A stretch of 64,000 nucleotides of DNA from Planctomycetota bacterium (GCA_016792805.1 JAEUHX010000060.1:1-64000); one strand, 5' to 3'; numbered from the stretch's first letter, positions 25,858-36,620 are shown. Numbers and translations are program-made. The notes: generated by a model not told the origin, from the letters alone.

Positions 25858-27554
25858 GCTTCGCCTGGCTCTCCCCGTGGATGGTCGCCGCCGGAGCGCT
25901 TGCGCTCGCGGCCTCGCTCTATCTATTGCATCGCCTGCGCGTTCGGTACCGAACGGTGCGCGTGGTGACGTCGATGTTCTGGCGCCAGGCTGTGGAGGAG
26001 TCCCGAGCACGCGTGCTCGTGAAGCGCTTTCGCCACCCCTGGACCTATGCGCTTTTGTTGGGGCTGACGCTGCTCCTGTGGCTCGCGGCGGCGGGTCCCC
26101 ACCTTGGGGCAGGAGGGAGCCGGCGGGCTGTATTTATTCTTGACGGCTCCGCGGCGGCGCTCGAGGGAGATCTCTTCGAATCCTCGGTGCGCGCATTGAA
26201 GGATGCTGCGGCACGCTCCCCACGTGCGCGCACGAGAGTTCTTTGGTCCGGCGCTCGAACTCGGACCTTACTGATGGAGGGCGAGGATCTCGCCCTCCTC
26301 GAGAGCCGTCTCTCGGGATTGACGCCGGAACTGTGTCCTCCCACCGTGGAGAGGACCCTTGAGACGCTCCTGCAGGAGCGGGGCGGGGCGCTCGGTCTCG
26401 ACATCGAGATTTTTGGCGTAGCGCCGATTCGTAAGGATCGGGCAGCGCTGCTGCCTGAAGGGGTCGCATTGTGGCGCAGCGACGGCGTGCCTCGAGGTGC
26501 CAACCGCGGCATCACGGCGCTCGGCGTGCGGGAGGCCGCTTCCGGCGCGTGGGATCGCATCGATGCACAATTTGAGGCGGCGACGGCCGGCGGCGCGGTG
26601 CTGCGGCCAGAGGAGTTGACAGTCACTCTGGAAGGCAAGCCGCTTGAGGGGTGGTCAGCGCTGGCCGGGCCGGCCGGGCTCCGCGTGTCGCTGCACGATC
26701 TGGCGGCGAACGGAGATTTGCTGGAAGTGAAGATCGCCGCCAGCGACGTATGGCCCGCCGATGATCAGGCAGCCGTGCGGCTCCCGCGCCGCGATCGGAT
26801 TCGCGTGGCGGTCGGAGCGCGCGTTGCGCCCGTCGTTGCCGCCGTGCTGCGTGCCGACCCCGGGGTGGTTCTTACAGAAGATTCCCCTCAGGTATTCGTG
26901 AGATCGTCTTCGGAGAGCGGGCGAGCCGCGCTTCCGGAGATGGTGCTTTCGGAGGACGCCGAAGGCGCCGCTTTCGAGGTCGGATCTCCGGCGGACGAGG
27001 AGGCTGAGCGCGCGCTGCGGTCTGCATTCGAGGAGCTCGGACTTGATGAGATCGACGGCACCGAGCTGGCCGATGCGGCGGGGCGCGCCATGGAGGTTCG
27101 GCTCCGGACGGCCCCCGTGCGTTTCTTGAGGATCTGGAACGAGTTGCTCAGCAGTCGTTACAATTTTGTTCTGGGGCGCGCCTTCCCGGCCTTCGTGGCG
27201 CGCGGCATTCGTTGGCTTGCGTCGATTCCGCCGATAGAGCCCTCCCTCGGAGCCGGAAGAATCTTGCGGGACCCGAGCGCAGAGATTGCCGCGCCAAAGC
27301 GGCCGCGGCTCGCGGCGATCGGCGGCGCCCTGCGAGTGCCTCGCGCAGGAGTGTGGGCTGCCAAGGATGAGAGCCCACAGATCTCGTCGTTATTGAGCCG
27401 CGAAGCCTCCGTGGGGCTTTCGGAGAGCGAGGCGGCGGAGCTGAAACCGCTGCCCTCTGGGGCAGCCTTCGATCCGGCTCCCTGGCTCGCGCTGGCGGCG
27501 CTCGCCCTGCTTTGTGTGGAATGGCAGCTTCTGCGCCGGGAGCGGATCCCGTGA
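25854..27554 (+). CDS. BatA-type membrane protein
   Basis: 566 residues, GTG start, 4-bp overlaps at both ends. The first ~85 residues fit the BatA N-terminal domain: a helix (MVAAGALALAASLYLLHRL), an RTVRVVTSMFW linker and a second helix (ALLLGLTLLLWLAAAG). A large extracytoplasmic part with a VWA-like beginning (AVFILDGSAAAL, lacking a full MIDAS) follows. A C-terminal helix (WLALAALALLCVEWQLL) closes it. It probably anchors the MoxR/DUF58 complex in the membrane. Confidence 0.78.
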   Translation: MSFAWLSPWMVAAGALALAASLYLLHRLRVRYRTVRVVTSMFWRQAVEESRARVLVKRFRHPWTYALLLGLTLLLWLAAAGPHLGAGGSRRAVFILDGSAAALEGDLFESSVRALKDAAARSPRARTRVLWSGARTRTLLMEGEDLALLESRLSGLTPELCPPTVERTLETLLQERGGALGLDIEIFGVAPIRKDRAALLPEGVALWRSDGVPRGANRGITALGVREAASGAWDRIDAQFEAATAGGAVLRPEELTVTLEGKPLEGWSALAGPAGLRVSLHDLAANGDLLEVKIAASDVWPADDQAAVRLPRRDRIRVAVGARVAPVVAAVLRADPGVVLTEDSPQVFVRSSSESGRAALPEMVLSEDAEGAAFEVGSPADEEAERALRSAFEELGLDEIDGTELADAAGRAMEVRLRTAPVRFLRIWNELLSSRYNFVLGRAFPAFVARGIRWLASIPPIEPSLGAGRILRDPSAEIAAPKRPRLAAIGGALRVPRAGVWAAKDESPQISSLLSREASVGLSESEAAELKPLPSGAAFDPAPWLALAALALLCVEWQLLRRERIP

Positions 27555-30028
27555 GCGCGCTGTTCCAATCGCCCCTGTGGCTCCTTTTGTTGCCACTGGC
27601 TGTATTGCCGTGGGTCGTGCGCAGCGCGCGATTCGACGCACTCCATGCGCTGCTCCGCTCGCTCTGCGTGGCGCTCATCGTTCTCGGGCTCGCCCGGCCG
27701 AGGCTCGAGCTCGAGGATCGCGGCGAGATTGCAGTTTTTGTGGTGGATGACAGCGAGAGCGTCGACGCGGCCGACCGCGCGCGGGCCCAGGATGCCGCGC
27801 GCGCGGCGATGGACGCGCTCCCTGCGCACGTGGAGCGGTCGGTCGTCGTCATGGGCGGCAGCGAAGCCTTCCGAGGTGAGCGCACAAAACGCGTGCAGGG
27901 CTCCTCGCTCTCCGCGGCCCTTGAGTGGGCGGCTTTGGAGATCCCGGAGGGTCGGCGTGGATCTATTACGATTCTCAGCGATGGCGCCTCGACGGATCGG
28001 CATTTCGACGATGCTTGCTCCGATTTGCAGGAGCGCGGCATACCTGTTCATATTGTGAAGCTTTCGCGCGCGCGGATGCCTGCGACCCCGGCATCGATCA
28101 CATGCGCGCAGGATCTGCGGGCGGGCCATTCGGCGTCGATCCAAATCGAGCTTGTGGGCTTTGGCAAGAATGTGCGCGTTCTCCTCGAAGGGCCAACCGG
28201 CGAGCTTGCTTCGGCGGAGGGCATTCGCTGCGATGGGCACACCGTCGTTTCTCTTGAGATCGAGCCGCCGACGCCCGGATTTTTGAAGCTCAAGGCGCGC
28301 GCGTCGAGCGCGACTGAAACGGTCGAAGCAACTTTTGGTGTTTATTCGCCCTTTGAAGTGTTGTATCTCGGCGGGCGCTCCGCGGGCGGCGCGGCCCGCG
28401 TCGCCGCGGCCCTCGGCGCGGGGTTCCATCTCCAGGAGCGCTCGGCGACGGACGGACCGGAGCCGCTGCCGATTCAACAATTCGACCTCGTAATGCTCGA
28501 CGATGCGCCGGCCTCGGCGCTGCCCGATGAGCTGGAGTCGGCGCTCGTTGCGGCGGTGCGAGACGGCGGCGTGGGGCTTTTCGCGAGCGGCGGCGAGGCC
28601 GCCTTCGGGCCGGGCGGCTGGGCGGAGTCACCGATCGCGGCCGCACTTCCTGTGGAGTGCATCCAGAAGGAGGAGAAGCGCGATCCGAGCACGACGCTCG
28701 TCGTGATTATTGATACATCCGGCTCCATGGGCGGCGAGCGGATCCAGCTCGCCAAGGAGGTGGCGCGGCTTGCCATGGGGCGGCTCCTGCCCCATGACAA
28801 GGTTGGAATTGTGGAGTTCTATGGCGCGAAGCGCTGGGCCGCACCGATACAGCCGGCTTCCAACACCATCGATCTCCAGCGCGCCATCAACCGGATGGAT
28901 GCCGGCGGCGGCACAGTGATCCTGCCGGCGATCGAAGAGTCGTTCTATGGATTGCAGAACGTACAGACACGGTATAAGCACGTCCTGATTCTGACCGACG
29001 GAGGAGTGGAGAACGGTGCCTTCGAGCCGCTCCTACGGCGGATGGCCGAGGAGGGAATCGCCGTGTCGACAGTGCTCGTCGGTGCGGAGGCCCACAGTGA
29101 GTTTCTTGTGAACTTGGCGAACTGGGGGAAGGGGCGCTTTTACTCCGTCCCCGATCGGTTCAATCTTCCCGAGATCCTCCTGAAGCAGCCGAGCAGCTCG
29201 CGACTTCCCGCCTACAAGCCGGGGAAGTTCAACATTACGGCGCGGGGCGGACGCGGCTGGTGGGGCGCCATCGACCGCACCAAGCTCGCCGAGGTGGCCG
29301 GATATGTGGAAACTATTCCAGTTCCCGGAGCGGAGGTCTTGCTCGAAGTCGCCACGACCCGCGATCCGCTCCTCGCGACCCGCATGTTCGGGGCCGGCCG
29401 TTCGACGGCACTTATGACCGAGCCGGCGGGCCCGGGCACGGAGCCCTGGCGGTCGACACCCGAGTATTCACAAATGCTCGCTCGCATACTCGCTCGAACG
29501 GCTGGAGAAGGGCGCGCTCCCTTCGCGCTCGAAGTCGAGCGTCGCCGCGGAGATGTGATACTGCGCGCCGTGCGCCGAAAGGCGGGTGCGGAGCGGCCGC
29601 TCGCGAAGCTCCTTCGCAACGGCCCGCAGCCACAGTCGGAGTTCCCGATGGAGGAGATCGCCCCCGGCATATTTGAGGGAAGAGTTTTTGTGGGTGAGAC
29701 AACCGACGCATTGTTTGAGGTCTCCGCGGCGGGGGATGGGCGACGCGGAATTCAGCGAGCGGGCTGCGCGGCACGCGCTGATCAGTTGGCGGAACTCGCG
29801 GTCCCGGAGGATCTCGGGCTCGATCTCGATCGGTTGGCGGCCGCAACGAAAGGTGACATTTTGCAGATCGAGGGCGTTCCGGTCCGCGCACCGCGGGCCG
29901 GAGGTCCGCAGCAGCCGCGCACCGTGCTCCAGCTCGCCTCGGTTGTATGGATTCTTGCCATTCTTGTCTTCCTCGCGGAAGTGTTCTATCGGCGCCGGGA
30001 TGTCCTGGACGCGGGGGCTTCGCTGTGA
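27551..30028 (+). CDS. Membrane protein with two VWA domains and a glutamine-amidotransferase-like domain
   Basis: 825 residues from GTG at 27551. Two N-terminal helices are followed by a first VWA domain whose metal site reads VDDSESVD (D66, S68, S70). A class I amidotransferase-like fold follows (about 270-375, with FASGGEAAFGPGGW). The second VWA has a canonical MIDAS, DTSGSMGG (D388, S390, S392), with the threonine and Asp loops in GGGTVILPA and LTDGG. A C-terminal helix (about 795-815) anchors the protein. The architecture is typical of planctomycete BatB-like proteins. The gene is coupled to its neighbours by GTGA overlaps. Confidence 0.85.
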   Translation: MSALFQSPLWLLLLPLAVLPWVVRSARFDALHALLRSLCVALIVLGLARPRLELEDRGEIAVFVVDDSESVDAADRARAQDAARAAMDALPAHVERSVVVMGGSEAFRGERTKRVQGSSLSAALEWAALEIPEGRRGSITILSDGASTDRHFDDACSDLQERGIPVHIVKLSRARMPATPASITCAQDLRAGHSASIQIELVGFGKNVRVLLEGPTGELASAEGIRCDGHTVVSLEIEPPTPGFLKLKARASSATETVEATFGVYSPFEVLYLGGRSAGGAARVAAALGAGFHLQERSATDGPEPLPIQQFDLVMLDDAPASALPDELESALVAAVRDGGVGLFASGGEAAFGPGGWAESPIAAALPVECIQKEEKRDPSTTLVVIIDTSGSMGGERIQLAKEVARLAMGRLLPHDKVGIVEFYGAKRWAAPIQPASNTIDLQRAINRMDAGGGTVILPAIEESFYGLQNVQTRYKHVLILTDGGVENGAFEPLLRRMAEEGIAVSTVLVGAEAHSEFLVNLANWGKGRFYSVPDRFNLPEILLKQPSSSRLPAYKPGKFNITARGGRGWWGAIDRTKLAEVAGYVETIPVPGAEVLLEVATTRDPLLATRMFGAGRSTALMTEPAGPGTEPWRSTPEYSQMLARILARTAGEGRAPFALEVERRRGDVILRAVRRKAGAERPLAKLLRNGPQPQSEFPMEEIAPGIFEGRVFVGETTDALFEVSAAGDGRRGIQRAGCAARADQLAELAVPEDLGLDLDRLAAATKGDILQIEGVPVRAPRAGGPQQPRTVLQLASVVWILAILVFLAEVFYRRRDVLDAGASL

Positions 30029-33000
30029 TCGCTCTTTTGTGGTTTGTCGTCGCCGGCTTGAGTGGGGCGCCGTCCTTCGCAGCTCCATCGCTGTCGCCGG
30101 CTGCTCCGACTGTGAGGCAAGAGGGAGCGGCGGAGCTCTCTGCGCCGATCACCGCGGAGCTTCGAAAGCACCTCGAGACTCCGCCCGCGCCTGCTGCGTG
30201 GATCGATCTTCTGCGGGAGGCTCTCGCGGCGGAGGGTGATTCCGATGCCTTCCTTGCGGCGCTGAGACGAGCGTCCACCGACCCAGCGGCCTCCGACACG
30301 GCGAAGCGCGCGGCGCTCGAAGGGCTCGCCTGGTGCTACCACGCGGAGGGCAGGCTCCCGGAGGCGCTCACCAGCACCGATGGCGTGCTCGCTCTCGGCA
30401 AGCGGGCGGACCTTCTGTTGCATCGGGCGCACCTGCTGGACGCCCTCGCGCGCGTTGAGGACGCGATCGCCGCGTACGAAGAGGCCGGTCGAGAAGCCAT
30501 CGATCGAGAGGCGAGAGCTCACTGCCAAATTCGCAAAGCCCTGCTCGAGTCTCAGAAATCGGAACGGAAAGGGTTTGTCGCGCCTGCATCGAAGCCGGCG
30601 GGGGCGGCCGCGAGCCAGCCGGCGGCGCTCGACTCGGCGCTCTATCGATGGTGTTTCGAGCCAGATGTGGACGCCGAGGTTCGCAATCGCGCTGCGGTGG
30701 TGCTCGCCATGCTTGGGCGCCACCGGGAGGCGATTCGTCTGTATGCATCGACGGGAGAAGGCACCGATCGATTCAAGCAGGAGATCCGGCTCGCGGAGTG
30801 GGCGCTCTCCGCGCAGGCTCCGGCGGAAGCGCAGGAGCATGCCTGGAGAGCGCGCGGGGAGGCGGCGCTCAAGCGCGATCGGCTCTATGCGCTGACGGTG
30901 CTCGTGGAGGCCCATCGGGCGGACGATTCCATTCCGAAGCTAATCGAGCGATTTGCTGCAGAGCAATCGCTCGACGCTGAGTCGAGAAAAGTATGGATCG
31001 ATCTGTTGCGGGAGACCTCGCGCGTCGACGAGGCGATGGCGCTCTTCGAAGGCGGCGGGCGCTCGGAATTCACTGTGGAGCAGCGCCGCGAACTGCTGGA
31101 GATGTGTCGGGAGGCGGGCCGTCTCGAGGACCTCGAAGCCACTTATCAAAAGATGATTGAGGCCGAGCCCGACCGCGTCGAATGGCGCGAGGGTTTGAGC
31201 CGACATTATTTGGAACGCGGGAAGCGGGACGAGGCGCTCGCAGTGTGGCGCGGAGTGGAGGAGAGCAAGGCCGTGCTGCCGATCCTCGAAATGGCGCGGG
31301 CGGCGGCGAGCCTTGGGCTCGATGAGCGCGCGCGCGAGCTGGCCGAGCGGTGCACCACTGTGACGGATGGGATGATCCCGGCGCGTCTCTTTCTGTTTGA
31401 TCTCGATCTGCGACGCGGACGCGCCGAGCAGGCGCTTGCACAATTAGAGCGGATCGACAAGGAGGCGGATCCGAAGTCACCGGCGCGCATTCAGCTCTCG
31501 GAGGCGTTCGAGCGCGTCGGCGCGAAGCGGCGCGCTGCCGATGTCCTGTTGGCCGTGCGGGACGCGCGGGGCGGGGCTGAGGCGGAAGAGGACTTGGAGA
31601 TGCGGCTCGCGTGGCTTCTGTCGGAGGTCGGCGAGGAGAAGCGCGCCCTGGAGATGTGGCAACATCTGTGGCGCCGCGTGAGCACGATACCCCGGCGCAG
31701 GCAGGCGGAGGACCGCCTCATGGCCGTTGCGTCGCGGCTCGGGGTCCTCGCCGAGATCGCCGTCGACCTCGAGGAGCGGCTGCTCGAAGGCAAAGCCGAT
31801 GACCGCGAGGCGGGGCTCCTCACTCGTCTGTATACAAAAGTGGGCGATCCTGCGAGCGCCGCGGAGATCATCGAGGAGCACCTGAAGCAGAAGGGGAGCG
31901 CCGAGATTCCCATGCTGGAGGAAAAGGCGCGCATCTACCTCGGCGGCAAAGATTATTATAACTTCGAGCGTATCGTCCGAAAGCTCGTGGAGATCGATCC
32001 GGAGAGCAAGCCGGACCGGCTCCGGCAGCTCGCCATGAGTCAGCTCGAGCGCGGCCGCCCGCAGGAGGCGCGGGAGGTGCTGCGGCAGCTTGCACAAATT
32101 GAGAATCCGTCGGACACCGCTGAATTCGAGGCCGGCGTGCTCGCGCTGGCAAATCTGCACGCGGAAGCGGCCAAGGCTTACCGTCGAGGCCTTGCCCGGC
32201 ACCCCGAGAGAATTGATGTCTACCTGCTGTTGGCCAATACGCTCAAGGCTCTCGGCAAGACGGATCGCGCCGTCGGGATCTTCCAATATCTCGCAGAGAC
32301 GGCGGACAAGGATGACCTCTTCACGATTGCGATTGACGGAATATTGAATATGAACGCGAAGGAGGGCGTGCTCCGCTGGGCTCGGCGGGTCGCCTTCGAA
32401 CGCATCGCGCGGCGCCACGATAAGATGTATCTTTATCACCTTGTGTCGGATCTCTCGGAGGATCTCGAGGACCGGCCAGGGATGCTTCGCGCGCTCGAAG
32501 CCTCGCTCGCGATCGCCGGCGAGCAGCGCGGCTCCGTGCTGCGGGAGCTCATGGATATCTCCCGGGGCAAAGATGACGGCGCGTACATGATTATCAATGG
32601 CGTCGTCCAGAGGCAGCGGCGCGGCGGAGACGACGGCCGTCGGCTCGCCTATGGGCGGAGGCTGATCGGTCTTGGGGATCTCGTGCCGCCTCAAGTGTAT
32701 CTGGAGCTCGGAGAGGGATTTCTTGCAACAGGCGACGTGGCGAGCGCGTCGCGCGCGTTCTCCATGGCGCGGGATGTCCCCGACTATGCTGCATTCCAGC
32801 GGCAGGTCGGTCGTTCGTTCGAATCGCAATCGTTCGCCGTGAGCGCGCTTGAAGTGTATGAACGCGCGATCGCGAGCCAGGGGCTTGATCCGAGCCTGAT
32901 GCTGAAAGTGGGGGAACTCCACGAGCAGCTTGGGCGCGATGGGCGCGCGTGGGAATTGTACTCTCATGCCGCAGAGATCCTGCTTGCACAGCACGCGCTC

Positions 33001-36000
33001 TCGGGCGCCCAGGCGAAGAAAGAGCGCGCGCCCGGTGAGGAGTTTGAGTGGATTCCAAAGAATGAGAATGAGTACGACCGGATCTTCCCCGGCGTCTTTG
33101 CGGGATTGCTCGCGGTGGCGCAGGAGGATCAGGCCCGCGCGCTCTTCGATCGGCAGAGGGCTCTGCTCCTCGGGGATCTAAAGGCCCTGCCGCCGCTCAA
33201 GGAAGGGGAGGGCGGGCGCAGGCTGGACACGCTCCCGCGCGTTCGCGAGCGTGCTGGATTCTTGAGGAAGCTCGCGCTTCGCATGGGCTGGGTCGCGCTT
33301 GCCGAGGAGGCCGATCTCGCCCTGCTCGCGGAGATGCCCGAGGACGGCGATCTCCTCGATGCGGCTGTCGATTCGCGTGTTCTTCGGGGCTTCGAGGCGG
33401 CGGCCGTTGCTTTGTTGGAAAAGTGCACCGTTCCCGAGGAGAAGAAGAGCAAGGTTCTTGCGCGCCTCGGCCGTGCTCAGGGCGAGCCCACGCGCGGCCT
33501 GCTTCCGCTGCGCGATGTGGTGGCGCGGCTGACTCCGCTGCTCGCAGAGGGCGACGATTCGAGAGTCAAGATTCTGCTCCGCAGCGCTAGGCTCACGGAG
33601 AGCAGTCCGGAAGATTTACCTTTCCTGCAGCTGCTCGTCTCCGCCGCGATTTTCGTGCGCGACGAGGCGTCGGTTTCCGCGCTGACGAGCTTCGCGATTC
33701 GCGCAACGGTGCTTCACTCAAAGAGCTGGGAGGATCGGTCGCGGATACGCGCGCTTCTCTCACGCGCCAAGAAGGCGGTGAGCGCGGAAGCCTACGGCGT
33801 TCTCCTTGACACATTTGTGAATCTTGTCGCCGAGAAGGAAGCACGGTTCCAGGAGTATCAATGGGATCTGTTGGAACTTCAGGAGGAGGCGGGTCGCCCC
33901 CTGCTCGGCGCCGATGTCGTGCGAAAGCGTATGGAGGAATGCGCGGCGAAGACCCCCTGGGCCGTCGCGACGCTGGTTCGCCTGATGCCGGGAGGCGCGC
34001 GTGCGGCGGCGCTTCGGTCGGCCTGGGGCAAGGTGCCTGCGGCGGAGAGGGCTTCGATCGTCGTCGACATGCTGGCCGGCTGCGACCGCTACGATACGGA
34101 GGCGTTCAAAGACGTTCTTTGTGAACTCTTCGCGGATTCACTGAAGTCGGTCGACAGCATCGATTCGATTGGCTACTCGCTCGACGGGATCGCCGAGAAC
34201 GAGCACGCCGGGCGGCCCGTCATTTCGGCGGTGCTCCGCGAGATCGAGAAGAAGTGGCCCGACGAAGTGATTGTCGCCTGCTATCGCGGCAAGCTCCAGT
34301 GCAAGGCCAAGGATTTCGACGGAGCGCTGGTTACATTGCGCGCGCTGGCGCCGAAAGTCCCGACGGAGCCCAATGCATACGCATTCCGCACGGCTTTCAG
34401 TGCATTTCTGGAATCTTTCGAGGAGAAGTATCTGCCCGCCGTCGGCGAGGCACTCGAAGCTCTTCCAGATTTGCCCGACGATAGCCCCCTTCTGTATCCC
34501 GTCCAGCGAGTTCAATACAGAATGGGAAAGGAATCCGAGCTTCGGCGGAGGCTGGAAGAGAAGTCCCTCGCGAATCCCGAGAATAAGAAGATCCTAAAAA
34601 ACTTGCTCAGCGTCCTCCAGCGTTCGGGCTCCATGCGAGAGCAGCTGAGCGTCCTGGAGCGGTTGCGCTCTCTGGAGCCCGAGAATGACAATCTCTCAGA
34701 GCAGATCCAAGGGCTTTGGACTCGAATGCAACATCCGGTGCGTGCGTTGACGGAGAAGCGGCTGCGAGAGCAGCGAAAAGTGACATTGCCGAAGCCGTCG
34801 ACGCCGGGCAAGAAGCTCGCGCCGGCTTCCATTCCAGAGGTAGCCAAGGCTGTAAAGGAGGCGCGCTTCGACGATGCGCGTGCGATTTATCGCCGCACGT
34901 GGCGTCGCTACCAGCAGGAGGACTCCAATCGATATGTGATCTACGGCTGGAGCGGCGTGGCTCCGATGTGGCCGGAGGAGTCTCTGGATCCGGATCCGAA
35001 GGCGGAGCTTCGCGCGCGCGGCGGCCTTCTGGGACTCGACTTCTCGGAGCGAAGGCTGGACGAGGCGCCCAAGAGGCGGCGTCGTTCGGTGCATGAGGCG
35101 CTTGCGGATCTTGAGTTCGGCGGTGACGAGCTGTGGCGTCAGGCGCGTTCGCTCGAGGACACGGCGCTGCAGCACGCGCGCTCGATTCTGGTGGGCTTAC
35201 AGAAAGCTCAATCGCGAACGCAGGGACTCGAGGCTGCGCGCAATCGGTGGGCGGCCGCGGTTCGCTCCGGGGCCGCCAGCCTGATCGACCGCGCATTGTT
35301 GCTTTCCTATCTTGAGGATCACGCGGAAGGTCTCACGCAGGAGGACCGCACCGTGCTCGCCGATCTCGCGCTCTCGATTCATCCGATGGACAGCCAGCGC
35401 ATGCGCGGTTTGGCTCGGCTCTATGCGAAGCTTGGCGACCGTCCGAGGGCGAAGGCGCTGCTTCGATGGTGCAGCACTCTCTCGACGGGCCGCCGCTGGT
35501 TTTATGGTGAAGAGCAGAGCGAGGAGGACTCGACGACGCTCGAATCATTGGTGAGAGAGGTCCTCCGGCTTCTGGATCGGCCGAGTGCCCTGGAGGCGCT
35601 GGACGCGATCCTCGGTACACCCGGTGAGGAGTCCGAGCAGGATTTCTACTTCGGTGAGGACGACGGATCCGATGTCCTTGCGATTCGAGTGTGGACCGAG
35701 CTTCTCGCGCCCAGGGATGCGCTGGCGAAGTGTGGTGATCGCGTTCAGCGCGTGTTGGACCCGAAGCAGGGGCTCCGCCGATCGGCGGCGGCTTGGGCAG
35801 CTAGGTTACTCATCCGAAATGGTGATTTTGACCGAGCGACCCGAGCCATCGAAATCGCCCTGTGCAAGCTCGAAGCCGATCAGGTGAAGCTCGATCCGCG
35901 CTTTGCGCGCTCCGCGAGCTACCTGCTGGAAGCACGCAATATGGACCTTGTGACGCTCGCGGAGCTGGTTCCGCTGGATCTGGCGCCCGGAGTCGACGGC

Positions 36001-36564
36001 GGCGCGTGGCGTCGGAAGTGGCTGGAGCAGCTCGGACAATGGGCTGAGAAGAAACGGATTCTGGAAGATACTTATCTCGACGGGCTCGTCACGCTCGCAG
36101 TTCGCGGGCGGCTGGCGGGTGACGTCGAGACGGCGCGTGAAGCTATCGCGCGCTACGAGAAGAAGTGTGGCAACTCGAGCTGGCGACGCCTCATGCTTGC
36201 GGATCTGTTGCGTGAGGACGGCCGCGAAGCGCAGGCGCAGTCGATTGAGGAGGCGCTTCTGGCGGAGGGCGTGCTTCCGAAAGGACGGCTCACAGATGTT
36301 CTCGATCGTATTGCCAAGGCGCGCGGAGACGGCGCCGCGGCGGAGGTTGCGGCGCTCGCAGCAGAGTGGACCGCCGCGCCGGAGCTTCTCGAGTGGCTGC
36401 GCGACACCTGCCGCCGGCTTGGCCGCACGGAGGACGAGGCGCGCTGGGAGCAGGCGCGCCTCGACGCCGCCGCTGCGGCGAAGGAGCTGGGGCTCGAGAA
36501 GTGGGGAGTGCGCCCCGGATCCGCCAAGCCGGCTTCGGCGCCAGCGTCTCAGCCGGCGCGGTGA
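30025..36564 (+). CDS. Giant exported TPR/alpha-solenoid protein
   Basis: 2179 residues from GTG at 30025, with a signal peptide (ALLWFVVAGLSGAPSFA). Nearly the whole protein is helix-pair repeats of the TPR kind, for example AALEGLAWCYHAEGRLPEAL and RAHLLDALARVEDAIAAYEE. A short Ala/Pro segment and SKPA...SQPA-type linkers occur near 190 and at the C-terminus. It is probably a periplasmic scaffold for the MoxR/VWA system. It is the last gene of the seven-gene run and is followed directly by repeats. No catalytic motif is seen. Confidence 0.85.
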   Translation: MIALLWFVVAGLSGAPSFAAPSLSPAAPTVRQEGAAELSAPITAELRKHLETPPAPAAWIDLLREALAAEGDSDAFLAALRRASTDPAASDTAKRAALEGLAWCYHAEGRLPEALTSTDGVLALGKRADLLLHRAHLLDALARVEDAIAAYEEAGREAIDREARAHCQIRKALLESQKSERKGFVAPASKPAGAAASQPAALDSALYRWCFEPDVDAEVRNRAAVVLAMLGRHREAIRLYASTGEGTDRFKQEIRLAEWALSAQAPAEAQEHAWRARGEAALKRDRLYALTVLVEAHRADDSIPKLIERFAAEQSLDAESRKVWIDLLRETSRVDEAMALFEGGGRSEFTVEQRRELLEMCREAGRLEDLEATYQKMIEAEPDRVEWREGLSRHYLERGKRDEALAVWRGVEESKAVLPILEMARAAASLGLDERARELAERCTTVTDGMIPARLFLFDLDLRRGRAEQALAQLERIDKEADPKSPARIQLSEAFERVGAKRRAADVLLAVRDARGGAEAEEDLEMRLAWLLSEVGEEKRALEMWQHLWRRVSTIPRRRQAEDRLMAVASRLGVLAEIAVDLEERLLEGKADDREAGLLTRLYTKVGDPASAAEIIEEHLKQKGSAEIPMLEEKARIYLGGKDYYNFERIVRKLVEIDPESKPDRLRQLAMSQLERGRPQEAREVLRQLAQIENPSDTAEFEAGVLALANLHAEAAKAYRRGLARHPERIDVYLLLANTLKALGKTDRAVGIFQYLAETADKDDLFTIAIDGILNMNAKEGVLRWARRVAFERIARRHDKMYLYHLVSDLSEDLEDRPGMLRALEASLAIAGEQRGSVLRELMDISRGKDDGAYMIINGVVQRQRRGGDDGRRLAYGRRLIGLGDLVPPQVYLELGEGFLATGDVASASRAFSMARDVPDYAAFQRQVGRSFESQSFAVSALEVYERAIASQGLDPSLMLKVGELHEQLGRDGRAWELYSHAAEILLAQHALSGAQAKKERAPGEEFEWIPKNENEYDRIFPGVFAGLLAVAQEDQARALFDRQRALLLGDLKALPPLKEGEGGRRLDTLPRVRERAGFLRKLALRMGWVALAEEADLALLAEMPEDGDLLDAAVDSRVLRGFEAAAVALLEKCTVPEEKKSKVLARLGRAQGEPTRGLLPLRDVVARLTPLLAEGDDSRVKILLRSARLTESSPEDLPFLQLLVSAAIFVRDEASVSALTSFAIRATVLHSKSWEDRSRIRALLSRAKKAVSAEAYGVLLDTFVNLVAEKEARFQEYQWDLLELQEEAGRPLLGADVVRKRMEECAAKTPWAVATLVRLMPGGARAAALRSAWGKVPAAERASIVVDMLAGCDRYDTEAFKDVLCELFADSLKSVDSIDSIGYSLDGIAENEHAGRPVISAVLREIEKKWPDEVIVACYRGKLQCKAKDFDGALVTLRALAPKVPTEPNAYAFRTAFSAFLESFEEKYLPAVGEALEALPDLPDDSPLLYPVQRVQYRMGKESELRRRLEEKSLANPENKKILKNLLSVLQRSGSMREQLSVLERLRSLEPENDNLSEQIQGLWTRMQHPVRALTEKRLREQRKVTLPKPSTPGKKLAPASIPEVAKAVKEARFDDARAIYRRTWRRYQQEDSNRYVIYGWSGVAPMWPEESLDPDPKAELRARGGLLGLDFSERRLDEAPKRRRRSVHEALADLEFGGDELWRQARSLEDTALQHARSILVGLQKAQSRTQGLEAARNRWAAAVRSGAASLIDRALLLSYLEDHAEGLTQEDRTVLADLALSIHPMDSQRMRGLARLYAKLGDRPRAKALLRWCSTLSTGRRWFYGEEQSEEDSTTLESLVREVLRLLDRPSALEALDAILGTPGEESEQDFYFGEDDGSDVLAIRVWTELLAPRDALAKCGDRVQRVLDPKQGLRRSAAAWAARLLIRNGDFDRATRAIEIALCKLEADQVKLDPRFARSASYLLEARNMDLVTLAELVPLDLAPGVDGGAWRRKWLEQLGQWAEKKRILEDTYLDGLVTLAVRGRLAGDVETAREAIARYEKKCGNSSWRRLMLADLLREDGREAQAQSIEEALLAEGVLPKGRLTDVLDRIAKARGDGAAAEVAALAAEWTAAPELLEWLRDTCRRLGRTEDEARWEQARLDAAAAAKELGLEKWGVRPGSAKPASAPASQPAR

Positions 36565-36578
36565 AACAGTTCGTCGAG

Positions 36579-36620
36579 ATCTGCGGAACTCGCCGCGCCA
36601 AGACTGACCCACGCCCTATT
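36579..36620 (+). repeat. Dispersed repeat block A, diverged copy 3
   Basis: CTGCGGAACTCGCCGCGCC and the following AAGACTGACCCACGCC match block A with a few substitutions. It begins 15 bp after the stop codon of the TPR gene. Confidence 0.75.
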
